Assembly (NCBI GenBank): GCA_949739095.1
Contig: CATIYX010000207.1
Coordinates: 1 to 18,197, forward strand
DNA from: an uncultured Clostridia bacterium
Lineage (GTDB): Bacteria; Bacillota; Clostridia; RUG12999
DNA length: 18,197 bases
Reading direction: 5' to 3'
Made by a program: the position numbers and the translations under genes. Positions 8,705-15,212 of the stretch are shown here, one piece after another. Numbering within the stretch: position 1 is the first letter of the stretch; each line of letters opens with the position of its first letter. The notes under the pieces are model-generated. The model worked only from the letters and a program-made list of their open reading frames with translations, had not been told where the DNA came from and did no database searches.

Positions 8705-10465
8705 ATGTATGTAAATTTAATTCATAGACCAGGCAACCAGGCGCAAAGACCCATGTTTGAACTCCAACAAAAATATGCACACGATTTAAACCTGAAAACC
8801 ACGGTATTTTTGCAGTATGATAATTTGTTTGAAGAGGATTTGCTAAAACAAGTTTTGGAAGATCAAAAAACATATGGCGATGAAATCGGGATTTGGTTTG
8901 CTAATCTTTCGGCAACATCGCTTGCAAAAAAAATGAACAAAAAAGAAACGTTTTTGTGGCTGTTTACGGAGGAAGAAAAACGTGTTATTATTGAGGAGCA
9001 TATTCAGAAGTTTCAGTCCATTTTTGGTTACCGACCGGCCAGTGTCGGATGCTATCATATGGACAGCACATCACTAAGGCTGCTGCATGAAATATCGCCG
9101 GAAACGAAAATATCTGTCGGCGGCTGCTTTGAAGAAGGCGTTAAAGTGTTTCACGGCTGCAACCATTCATGGTATTTATTTAACGAGGGAATGCCTTTCT
9201 TTCCGTGGTATCCGGCAAAGCACAATAGTCTTGTTCCGGCGCGCAGCCGTGACGAATGGGACGGTATTGTATTAGTGCCGCATTTAATGCGTGATATGGC
9301 GCTGTCCTACGAAGGCAGGAACGACTTTTTCGCTAGCCATCCCGCTAATATTCAGCGTGCAATGGCAAATGAAGGTGCTGTATGCCCGTATACGCTGAAT
9401 CTGCTGGATATGTGTAGATTTCAGGAACGATTCAATGAGGGATTCTCCTATTCCAATACCTTCGTTGGTCCCAACTGGCTGTCCGGCAGCATAAATGTTC
9501 AGGACTCGGATGAAGAAACGCAGCAAATTTACAAAGAATATTTAGAATATCTGGCGCAGTTGTCACAGGAGAATCAGATTCAGGTTGTATATATGCGGGA
9601 GTTTGCAGATGCGTTCACAAACGAAGTTGAGATTGGCGCTGCTCAGCAATATTTTGCAAAAGAAATCTTATATGGTTCGAATAAACACTATTTTTGGTAT
9701 TGCAGTCCAGAGTGGCGTTTGCTGCTTGATATGGAGCAAGGTGGTTCTATTGGCGATTTGCGACCCTATGCCGGCAGAACGCCGCGCTGCAGTGGAGCGG
9801 ATACAGAATTTTTGGCGATGGCATCTAACCCATATCTGATTCAGTCACAGTACCGAAGCGGAGTTGCACACCACTCAGCCGATGGTGCGAGAACCACTCT
9901 GCTGATTTCGTATAATGGAGAAGAAAAGGATATGTGCGACTATCCGACCCGCATTGATTCAGTAGATACAATGCAGGAAAAAACGGAACTGGTGTTAAAA
10001 AAACAACATATCCAATTTGAAAGTGGACTCAATGTGACGCTGCAAACAAAAATTGAAATTTACCGCTGCGGTAAAATTGTATTCAAGCGTATGATCACAG
10101 AATGTAGTCAGAAAGACGCTGTTTTACATGTTACAGAATATGTCAAAGCGGGATATGGCGTGACGGAATATCCTGAGAATTTAAGTGATGTTACACTCTA
10201 TGCAGAAGGGACGGACAAGATATCTGAGAAATTCGGGTATACAGGAAGAACTTATGAGTTGGCGGCGGGAAAAAGCTGTAGTGCTGTTATTCCGCAATTA
10301 AATGTTAGACTGGCACTGGAAAATACGGATGGCAGACAGTGTACAGCTTATGTAAAAGATGGATATTTATTTTCACCATATTATACACTTGGGATTTCAA
10401 GCGATTTGCAAGTTGGAAAGGAGATAGCAACATGCCTGAATGTAAAGAAAGAAAAGACGTGCTAA
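8705..10465 (+). CDS. Uncharacterised protein, possible NodB/GH57-like (deacetylase-like) fold
   Basis: A 586-residue protein that I do not recognise with certainty. The N-terminal ~330 residues look like a (beta/alpha)-barrel polysaccharide-deacetylase-like domain. They show a TTVFLQYD strand early on, a GYRPASVGCYHMDSTSLRLL segment (the usual 'GYRP...S' of this fold), EIGIWFAN, and a later VLVPHLMRD strand. The C-terminal ~230 residues look beta-rich and may be an accessory domain. I see no signal peptide, so it is predicted cytoplasmic. ATG 8705 is chosen over ATG 8678 because AGGAGG (8688-8693) precedes it and would be inside the coding region of the longer form. It follows the lyase by 95 bp and overlaps the next gene by 34 bp, so it belongs to the glycan locus. 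It could act on imported oligosaccharides, for example in N-deacetylation; this is inference only. Confidence 0.75.
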   Translation: MYVNLIHRPGNQAQRPMFELQQKYAHDLNLKTTVFLQYDNLFEEDLLKQVLEDQKTYGDEIGIWFANLSATSLAKKMNKKETFLWLFTEEEKRVIIEEHIQKFQSIFGYRPASVGCYHMDSTSLRLLHEISPETKISVGGCFEEGVKVFHGCNHSWYLFNEGMPFFPWYPAKHNSLVPARSRDEWDGIVLVPHLMRDMALSYEGRNDFFASHPANIQRAMANEGAVCPYTLNLLDMCRFQERFNEGFSYSNTFVGPNWLSGSINVQDSDEETQQIYKEYLEYLAQLSQENQIQVVYMREFADAFTNEVEIGAAQQYFAKEILYGSNKHYFWYCSPEWRLLLDMEQGGSIGDLRPYAGRTPRCSGADTEFLAMASNPYLIQSQYRSGVAHHSADGARTTLLISYNGEEKDMCDYPTRIDSVDTMQEKTELVLKKQHIQFESGLNVTLQTKIEIYRCGKIVFKRMITECSQKDAVLHVTEYVKAGYGVTEYPENLSDVTLYAEGTDKISEKFGYTGRTYELAAGKSCSAVIPQLNVRLALENTDGRQCTAYVKDGYLFSPYYTLGISSDLQVGKEIATCLNVKKEKTC

Positions 10466-10650
10466 GATGCCCGTTCTGTTTGGGAAAAGAAAATGATGTT
10501 CTTCTGCGGAAGGATGATAGCAAATTTTATTGTGTGAAATGTAGTTTTCAGGGGACTCGAGAGGAAATTATGCAGTATTATGCGCTGCACAAAAAAAGAT
10601 TTGCAAACAGAACAAAGAGAATTACGTTAGAGGAAATTGAACGGTTATAA
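10432..10650 (+). CDS. Small zinc-ribbon protein
   Basis: A 72-residue protein with one zinc ribbon: CPFC near the N-terminus (residues ~13-16) and CVKC about 18 residues later, in the pattern C-x2-C...C-x2-C. The core resembles the CHC2-type zinc ribbon of DNA primases in shape (CPFC, then FYCVKCSFQGT). The rest is basic and helical, with no second domain. ATG 10432 has an ideal AAGGAG at 10418-10423, and the start lies inside the last 34 bp of the previous gene in another frame, so the two are translationally coupled. A longer reading from 10339 is rejected because it would overlap far into the neighbour and lacks a ribosome site. Function unknown. A nucleic-acid-binding or regulatory role is possible, but nothing in the glycan pathway predicts it. 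Confidence 0.75.
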   Translation: MPECKERKDVLRCPFCLGKENDVLLRKDDSKFYCVKCSFQGTREEIMQYYALHKKRFANRTKRITLEEIERL

Positions 10651-10679
10651 TATGATGACCGTAAGAAGCAAACTATCAG

Positions 10680-10724
10680 CATAGGAAGTTCTTCGTCGGG
10701 ATACGACTTGGAACCACTCCTATG
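10680..10724. other. Structured element, three nested perfect stems
   Basis: The arms nest symmetrically: CATAGGA (10680-10686) with TCCTATG (10718-10724), GTTC (10688-10691) with GAAC (10711-10714), and GTCG (10695-10698) with CGAC (10704-10707), closed by the loop GGATA. Small internal loops separate the stems, as in a folded RNA rather than a simple terminator. It begins 30 bp after the zinc-ribbon stop and 20 bp before a strong hairpin. It matches no riboswitch or small RNA that I recognise. The pairing holds on either strand, so the transcribed strand is unknown. Confidence 0.45.
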
Positions 10725-10743
10725 TGAAAGGGCGAAAAAGTGT

Positions 10744-10785
10744 CTCCGCCGGTTGCTGTGCATAAAAACACGGCAACCGGCGGAG
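10744..10785 (-). terminator. Strong hairpin, probable terminator of the oxidoreductase gene
   Basis: Arms 10744-10760 and 10769-10785 pair over 17 bp (one G-U pair), GC-rich, with an 8-base loop. On the minus strand the stem is followed within four bases by TTTTT (complement of 10735-10739), so termination of the minus-strand gene ending at 10918 is the best reading. On the plus strand no U-tract follows, though the stem could still stop or stabilise the transcript of the lyase operon. Confidence in the hairpin is high; the direction is less sure. Confidence 0.6.
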
Positions 10786-10812
10786 CTGCACAAAATTATA
10801 TCAGTCTGTTTC

Positions 10813-10842
10813 GCAGATTAAATAGTTTAAGACAGAATCTGC
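10813..10842. repeat. Inverted repeat in the convergent spacer
   Basis: GCAGATT (10813-10819) and AATCTGC (10836-10842) are perfect inverted copies 16 bases apart. The left arm can instead pair with TCTG at 10805-10808 (TCTG-TTTCG-CAGA), so two alternative folds compete. No U-tract follows. The rest of the spacer 10843-10917 shows nothing I can name. Confidence 0.35.
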
Positions 10843-10917
10843 TTCATGGGGTATACGAAGTGGAGATATCACTATCATATAGATATTTGTTTTGTTGTAC
10901 ACGTTTGAGTAGTATTA

Positions 10918-12207
10918 TCAGAATAGTTTGCCGTCAATTAGATATTCATGTATAACATTGATATCAACATCGTTATAGGATACAAAATGTTTTTTCGCAT
11001 ATGCTGCAACCGCGGCGCAGCCTTCTCCCATACCAACACAAATCGGCATGACTCTGTAATTTGAATGTGCCATATGTGTTCCAGAGATATTTCTTCCACA
11101 TAGCAACAGTCCTTTGATGTGTTTGGGGATGAAGCAACCGAGCGGAATGGTATAACCGGCAATTTTGGGGAATTTACGTTGTACGCCAGTTTTATCCAGC
11201 CCGGAACCGGTTATATTATGCACGTCAAAGTTAAATTTTGCGTCTCTTACAATCCAATCGTCAAAAACGCGCGATGAAAGAATATCCTGTTCCGTAATCG
11301 CATATTGTCCTTCAAAGTGGCGTGTTTCCCGCACACCTATCAGAGAGGCAGTGCTAATGAGATAGCAGTTTTCATAGCCGGGAACATATTCTTTTAGAAA
11401 ATCTACAATTTTGTCGATTTGACTGCGGCAGATGCGTTCAGCTCTAACAAGGTCTTCATTTTTTGTTCCGTCAATGTCAGTTATGTTGGTCATATTACAA
11501 GTAACGATACCCGGAAGTGTTGAAGGATATAACAAGACATGACCTGCCGGAGAGGGAAGTTTTTCTTTGGCAAGCGATTGTAGTTCTCCTTTTTCCGTTT
11601 CGTATGTGCTTTCAAAGGAGGGAAGGTATACTGCGCGGTCAGTGTCGACACCGGCAACCTTGAACATCAATGTAGCAGGTTGCATTTTATTGTCACTTTC
11701 TCTACCCAGTGTGTATGGTACGCCGGCTTTTACGGCAATATCGCCATCGCCACTTGCGTCTATAACAGTATCTGCGAAAATGGCGGTTCTTCCGGATTTA
11801 TTTTCAACAATGACCCCTTTTACTGTATCATTTTCCATAATAACATCGCTGGCAAGTGTATATAACATGATAGTAACATTTTTACGGTCAAGCATTTCGA
11901 AATACTGGTATTTGAGCTTTTCAGGATCGATATATTTAGTAATTTGTCCTTTTGCCGCGCCATCATTTTTATCGGCGCTTTTCTGTAATATTTCATGATA
12001 GATTCTACTGTTGCAGTCACCTGTCCAGTGACTCATCATTCCGCTTGTGGCAATGCCGCCGAGTGTACCAAGTTGTTCAACGATAATAGTGTTCATGCCA
12101 AGCGTTGCACTGGATAGTGCCGCACCGATTCCAGCAGGTCCGGAGCCTATGACGAGTATGTCTGTTGATATTGCGTTAATTTCCTTTTGTGGTTCTGTAT
12201 AGCGCAT
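10918..12207 (-). CDS. FAD-dependent oxidoreductase
   Basis: A 429-residue flavoprotein of the FAD_oxidored type. The N-terminal dinucleotide-binding fold is clear: DILVIGSGPAGIGAA with the glycines at 21, 23 and 26, and the acidic residue Glu44 ending the second strand. GTLGG (residues 47-51), VIDASGDGDIA and a C-terminal LLLCGRNISGT segment that contacts the flavin complete the fold. No signal peptide or Tat motif is present, so it is cytoplasmic. ATG 12207 is preferred over the upstream in-frame GTG (12216), because AGAGG (12220-12216) overlaps that GTG. Members often oxidise or reduce small organic or sugar-derived substrates, but the substrate is not evident here. It is divergently transcribed from a PocR/AraC regulator that probably controls it. 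Proteins of this family are sometimes mislabelled 'xanthan lyase'; nothing here supports that name. Confidence 0.85.
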   Translation of the reverse strand: MRYTEPQKEINAISTDILVIGSGPAGIGAALSSATLGMNTIIVEQLGTLGGIATSGMMSHWTGDCNSRIYHEILQKSADKNDGAAKGQITKYIDPEKLKYQYFEMLDRKNVTIMLYTLASDVIMENDTVKGVIVENKSGRTAIFADTVIDASGDGDIAVKAGVPYTLGRESDNKMQPATLMFKVAGVDTDRAVYLPSFESTYETEKGELQSLAKEKLPSPAGHVLLYPSTLPGIVTCNMTNITDIDGTKNEDLVRAERICRSQIDKIVDFLKEYVPGYENCYLISTASLIGVRETRHFEGQYAITEQDILSSRVFDDWIVRDAKFNFDVHNITGSGLDKTGVQRKFPKIAGYTIPLGCFIPKHIKGLLLCGRNISGTHMAHSNYRVMPICVGMGEGCAAVAAYAKKHFVSYNDVDINVIHEYLIDGKLF

Positions 12208-12230
12208 ATTATCCACCTCTTATGATAAAA

Positions 12231-12259
12231 TTGACTTTAGCTTGATTATAAGGTATAAT
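12231..12259 (+). promoter_or_regulatory. Sigma-A promoter of the PocR/AraC regulator
   Basis: TTGACT (12231-12236), a 17-bp spacer and a perfect TATAAT (12254-12259). RNA would start near 12266, leaving ~100 bases of leader. A second TATAAT lies on the opposite strand at 12250-12245 without a good -35, and may serve the divergent oxidoreductase gene with activator help. Confidence 0.7.
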
Positions 12260-12277
12260 AACGATAAAAACCTTTAT

Positions 12278-12308
12278 TTTTGAGAAAATAATCTTGGATT
12301 TTGAGAAA
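12278..12308 (+). promoter_or_regulatory. Putative AraC-type operator: two direct repeats 21 bp apart
   Basis: TTTTGAGAAA occurs exactly at 12278-12287 and again at 12299-12308. The 21-bp period is two helical turns, the usual spacing of the two half-sites contacted by AraC-family proteins. The repeats lie upstream of the minus-strand oxidoreductase promoter region and downstream of the regulator's own promoter, so one bound protein could activate the former and hinder the latter. Confidence 0.5.
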
Positions 12309-12364
12309 TTTTGGGATGAATCAACTTATATTACATGGTACAGTAGACTGGTGGGGATAGAATA

Positions 12365-13219
12365 ATGAAAAATGGAATTGAGCAAATAAAAAAATATATA
12401 GCGCATTTAAGCAGTTGTTATGGACTTTATATTACCATACATTCAAATGGTGATGCGTTAAATAACATTATATATCTGTTTCCAGAGGTCAATATACATT
12501 CAACCACTTTTTGTACATATGTAAAATCGCATCCGGAAATGTGGGATAAATGTATAAAAAACCAGAAAAAGATATTTCAGCATTTAGAAGAGAATCATTA
12601 TGAAATGTTTTTTGGAAGCTGCTATGTAGGGGTGGGAGAATATATTGTTCCGATTTATGACGGTGAAAAGCTTTTTGGATTTATCAGTATTGGGAAGTAT
12701 GCAGGAAATAGAGGGAAAATGATTCACACGGCTGAGAAATATATCATCAATAAAAGTGAAATGGAAGATAACTTTGATAAAAATTTGTCTGTGGAGGTAC
12801 CTAATGCGGCATTGATAGAAACACTTATTTATCCAATATGCGCTATGCTCATGGAGGAAGCGCGCCACAAGCCGCTGGAGATATATTCGCGCAATGAAAG
12901 TATAACGAATAATGCGCTGATATACATTCACAGAAATTTCTCATCAAAAATCGGACTTGCAATGGTTGCAAAACACTGTCACTGTTCGTCAAGAACGTTG
13001 TCGAAACTGTTTTCGGAAAGGACGGGATTGTCCGTTGGAAGATATATAGAAAATTTGCGAATGGAACGAGCGCAGAGCCTTCTTACAGAAACAAAACTTA
13101 CCGTGACAGAAATTGCATTTTTATGCGGTTATACCGACCCAAACTATTTCTCTAGCAGATATACAAAGAGGCTTGGGAAAAGTCCCACACAAATGAAAAA
13201 AGAAATTGAGCATATCTAA
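12365..13219 (+). CDS. AraC-family regulator with PocR sensory domain
   Basis: A 284-residue cytoplasmic regulator. Residues ~1-165 form a PocR-type ligand-binding domain with its cysteine pattern (Cys50 in TTFCTYV, Cys63 in WDKCIKN, Cys86 in FGSCYVG) and the following strands EYIVPIYDGEKLFGFISIGKY. Residues ~182-284 are the AraC double helix-turn-helix, ending in GYTDPNYFSSRYTKRLGKSP. ATG 12365 has GGTGGGGA 8-15 bases upstream. It is divergent from the FAD oxidoreductase, the normal layout for a local regulator. PocR domains sense small metabolites (propanediol in the founding member); the ligand here is unknown. No membrane segment is present, in contrast to the regulator at 2891. Confidence 0.9.
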   Translation: MKNGIEQIKKYIAHLSSCYGLYITIHSNGDALNNIIYLFPEVNIHSTTFCTYVKSHPEMWDKCIKNQKKIFQHLEENHYEMFFGSCYVGVGEYIVPIYDGEKLFGFISIGKYAGNRGKMIHTAEKYIINKSEMEDNFDKNLSVEVPNAALIETLIYPICAMLMEEARHKPLEIYSRNESITNNALIYIHRNFSSKIGLAMVAKHCHCSSRTLSKLFSERTGLSVGRYIENLRMERAQSLLTETKLTVTEIAFLCGYTDPNYFSSRYTKRLGKSPTQMKKEIEHI

Positions 13220-13296
13220 GGGAAAACTAGTGTGATAGAGTAGTGCTTGTTATTGGTTGCGGGATTTTTTCTGCTACATTTTTTGCAGGTTGACAA

Positions 13297-13325
13297 GCAA
13301 AATGAAGGGAACGCCATCATAGATA
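13297..13325 (+). promoter_or_regulatory. Weak sigma-E-like promoter before the recombinase unit
   Basis: GCAAAAT (13297-13303), exactly 14 bp, then CATAGATA (13318-13325). Against the sigma-E pattern KMATATT-N14-CATACAAT the matches are partial (5 of 7 and about 5 of 8). The spacing is exact and the predicted start (~13332) sits just before the ribosome site. It would fit mother-cell expression of a skin-type recombinase, but it is too weak to stand alone. Confidence 0.25.
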
Positions 13326-13348
13326 TAGAAAAAAGGGGGGGAAACAAT

Positions 13349-13492
13349 ATGGCAGCAAAACAACAAAGAAAACCAGAAATTACCTGCTTTTATCGGGAGG
13401 ATGGCGAAGAACTTCAAAAAATTTTAAAGCAAAGTTTTCGGAAGGTGATACTGAATCAGCTAAAAGAACGACAAATTGGTGGTGAGCGATGA
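13349..13492 (+). CDS. 47-residue protein coupled to the recombinase
   Basis: A small basic protein without a recognised domain. Its middle reads EITCFYREDGEELQKILKQS and the C-terminal half is a Lys/Arg-rich predicted helix. ATG 13349 follows a G-rich ribosome site containing seven consecutive G (13335-13341). Its TGA overlaps the recombinase ATG (ATGA at 13489-13492), so the two are translationally coupled. Small ORFs directly before large serine recombinases are common in clostridial elements; some such small proteins act as directionality factors, but that role is only a hypothesis here. A longer reading from GTG 13247 lacks a ribosome site and is not used. Confidence 0.65.
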   Translation: MAAKQQRKPEITCFYREDGEELQKILKQSFRKVILNQLKERQIGGER

Positions 13493-15048
13493 TGGAGGGG
13501 AAAGAAAAAGCAATTGGTTCCATGCCAGGTGCAGCTTTGTATCTACGGTTGTCCAAAGAGGATGGGGAAGTCGGTGAATCCTCCAGCATTAGCAATCAAC
13601 GGAGTTTACTGCGACAATATGCAGCAAAAAAGCAAATTTCGATTTATCAAGAATATGTGGATGATGGATTTTCCGGAATGCATTTTGATCGTCCGGCATT
13701 TCAAAAGATGCTTCAAGATATTGAGGAAGGACACGTTCACACAGTGATGACAAAAGATTTATCCAGATTAGGACGGGACTATATTCAAACTGGATACTAT
13801 TTAGAAAAATATTTTCCGGAACATCGTGTACGGTATATATCCCTATTGGACCAAATTGATTCAAGAGAAGATGATTCATATGGGAGCGATGTGACGCCAT
13901 TTCGGGCAGTTGTTAATGATATGTATGCAAAAGATATTTCCAAAAAAATTAAAAGTGTAAAACGGGATAAGCAGCAAAAAGGATTGTTTATTGGCGGAAA
14001 AGCACCATATGGATATCGTAAAGCAGAAACTGAAAAAAATAAGATTATCATAGATGAGCCGGCAGCAAAGGTCGTACGCCAGATATTTGCACTTGCGGCG
14101 GAAGGAAATACATGCAGCGAAATTGCCAGATGGCTCAATATGCATGGAATTCCAACACCATTGGTATATGCAGGACTACAACCTGCTGCAACGTGGGAAT
14201 GCTATGATGGAAGATGGCGGGCAGAACGAGTTTCCTTTCTTTTGAAAAATGAAGTATATATTGGGAATATGGTACAAGGTCGTGTACAAAAAGCCAGTTA
14301 TAAATCAAAAAAAATTTTGAAAAAACCGATGGAACAATGGACTGTAGTGGCAGGAACACATGAAGCGATTGTAGATAAGGAAACCTTTTATATGGTGCAA
14401 CATCTATTGCAGCAACGTACAAAAACACGTGTTAGAAAATATGACTATTTATTCAAAGGGTTGATGGTTTGTCAAAACTGTGGCAAGGGACTTAGTGCAG
14501 TCCCAAGACAACTTAAAGAAGGGGATATACTTTATCTGGGGTGTCGCTCCTATCAAAAAAGAGAAGGAGCAGCGCCGTGCTCTCATCATATGATACGAGA
14601 AGAAGTGGTGCGCGAGGTGGTAATAGAATATGTGCGGAAACTAGCGGAGCAATGTTTTGATTGGGAAGATTATGCAGGGCAGATACTTCAAACAGAAATA
14701 AATCGACAAAGCGGAAACTGGGAACGGCAGATTACTATAAAATTACAACAGTTGGAAAATTTTTTGAAGCAACTATATGCAGACAGAGTAGCAGGAATCC
14801 TTGAAACGGAAGATTTTAAACAGATGTATAAAGAGAAAAAAGAAGAAAAGAGCCAATTGGAGAGACAGCTGACAGACTGTAGAAAAGCAGAAAAACAGTG
14901 GACACCACAAGAACTTGTCCGTTGCTTTTGGAAAAACGCGGAAACAGAAAAAGGTTTTTGGAGTTTAATCATTGAACATATCGAAGTGACACCGGAACAA
15001 ACGATACAGATTGATTTTCGTTTTTCGAGACCAAGTTTTTGTTCTTAA
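13489..15048 (+). CDS. Large serine recombinase (SpoIVCA/TnpX-like)
   Basis: A 519-residue site-specific recombinase. The N-terminal resolvase domain carries the catalytic serine (Ser22 in YLRLSKEDG) and the active-site segment TKDLSRLGRDY. A 'recombinase' DNA-binding domain follows, from APYGYRKAE and IARWLNMHGIPTP onward. A zinc ribbon with Cys328, Cys331, Cys352 and Cys364 comes next, then a coiled coil of ~60 residues (about 400-465), the layout of the large serine recombinase family. All key residues are present, so it looks active. It starts in overlap with the 47-residue ORF. Its stop at 15046-15048 is directly followed by an open stretch resembling a sigma-K C-terminus, the position expected of a skin-element recombinase. 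Such enzymes integrate or excise DNA at attP/attB sites without host factors. Confidence 0.93.
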   Translation: MMEGKEKAIGSMPGAALYLRLSKEDGEVGESSSISNQRSLLRQYAAKKQISIYQEYVDDGFSGMHFDRPAFQKMLQDIEEGHVHTVMTKDLSRLGRDYIQTGYYLEKYFPEHRVRYISLLDQIDSREDDSYGSDVTPFRAVVNDMYAKDISKKIKSVKRDKQQKGLFIGGKAPYGYRKAETEKNKIIIDEPAAKVVRQIFALAAEGNTCSEIARWLNMHGIPTPLVYAGLQPAATWECYDGRWRAERVSFLLKNEVYIGNMVQGRVQKASYKSKKILKKPMEQWTVVAGTHEAIVDKETFYMVQHLLQQRTKTRVRKYDYLFKGLMVCQNCGKGLSAVPRQLKEGDILYLGCRSYQKREGAAPCSHHMIREEVVREVVIEYVRKLAEQCFDWEDYAGQILQTEINRQSGNWERQITIKLQQLENFLKQLYADRVAGILETEDFKQMYKEKKEEKSQLERQLTDCRKAEKQWTPQELVRCFWKNAETEKGFWSLIIEHIEVTPEQTIQIDFRFSRPSFCS

Positions 15049-15051
15049 CCG

Positions 15052-15132
15052 CGTTCTGAAGTATCGAGAATTGAGAAAAAAGCATTGGAAAAGTTAAATA
15101 AATCCATGCAGAGTGATGTGCGTGGTGTTTGA
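15052..15132 (+). pseudogene. 3' fragment of a sigma-K-like sigma factor gene
   Basis: Directly after the recombinase stop, bases 15052-15129 translate to 26 residues beginning RSEVSRIEKKALEKLNKS and end in TGA (15130-15132). The piece closely resembles the end of sigma region 4.2 in the sporulation factor SigK, whose B. subtilis form ends ...SRSYVSRIEKRALMKM... (recalled from family knowledge). The stop is followed 10 bases later by a strong terminator, as for a true gene end. The fragment has no start codon or ribosome site of its own and lacks the rest of the sigma factor. This is what remains downstream of an element inserted in a sigma gene. It lies in the same frame as the recombinase, so an old read-through extension is the alternative, though the sigma similarity argues against it. 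Confidence 0.6.
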
Positions 15133-15142
15133 ATAAAAAAAG

Positions 15143-15182
15143 GTGCCTTGATATACATAGAACTGTATATCAAGGCACTTTT
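15143..15182. terminator. Bidirectional terminator between the sigma fragment and leuA
   Basis: Arms 15143-15157 and 15164-15178 are a perfect 15-bp stem with a 6-base loop (TAGAAC). TTTT follows on the plus strand (15179-15182) and seven T on the minus strand (complement of 15135-15141). It can end both the recombinase/sigma transcript and leuA, whose stop lies 31 bp away. Confidence 0.9.
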
Positions 15183-15212
15183 GTATTTCATATGAAATAA
15201 ATCGTCTACTGT

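Larger units (their letters stand above)
13349..15051 (+). mobile_element. Right end of a skin-like intervening element (left end outside window)
   Basis: The coupled small ORF and recombinase abut a sigma-factor 3' fragment at about 15049-15052, which I take as the element's right junction. No sigma-factor 5' part is found between the intact AraC gene (ends 13219) and 13349, nor elsewhere in the window, so the element should extend leftward beyond base 1. The coordinates cover only the part that clearly belongs to it. The exact attachment core cannot be fixed without the left junction. Confidence 0.45.

Noticed and set aside
10740..10955. 71-codon open frame on the plus strand in the spacer
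   Set aside because: It starts inside the strong hairpin, has no ribosome site, and its end overlaps the oxidoreductase 3' end; composition does not look coding.
10918..12207. Naming the FAD protein a xanthan lyase because a PL8 lyase is nearby
   Set aside because: It has a clear FAD-binding fold and no lyase domain; that label is a known mis-annotation for this family.
13290..13329. Sigma-A promoter from TTGACA (13290-13295)
   Set aside because: The only -10-like box, TATAGA (13324-13329), is 28 bp away; no box occurs at 16-18 bp.
13247..13348. Longer N-terminus (34 residues) for the small ORF before the recombinase
   Set aside because: No ribosome site before GTG 13247, whereas the G-rich site directly precedes ATG 13349.
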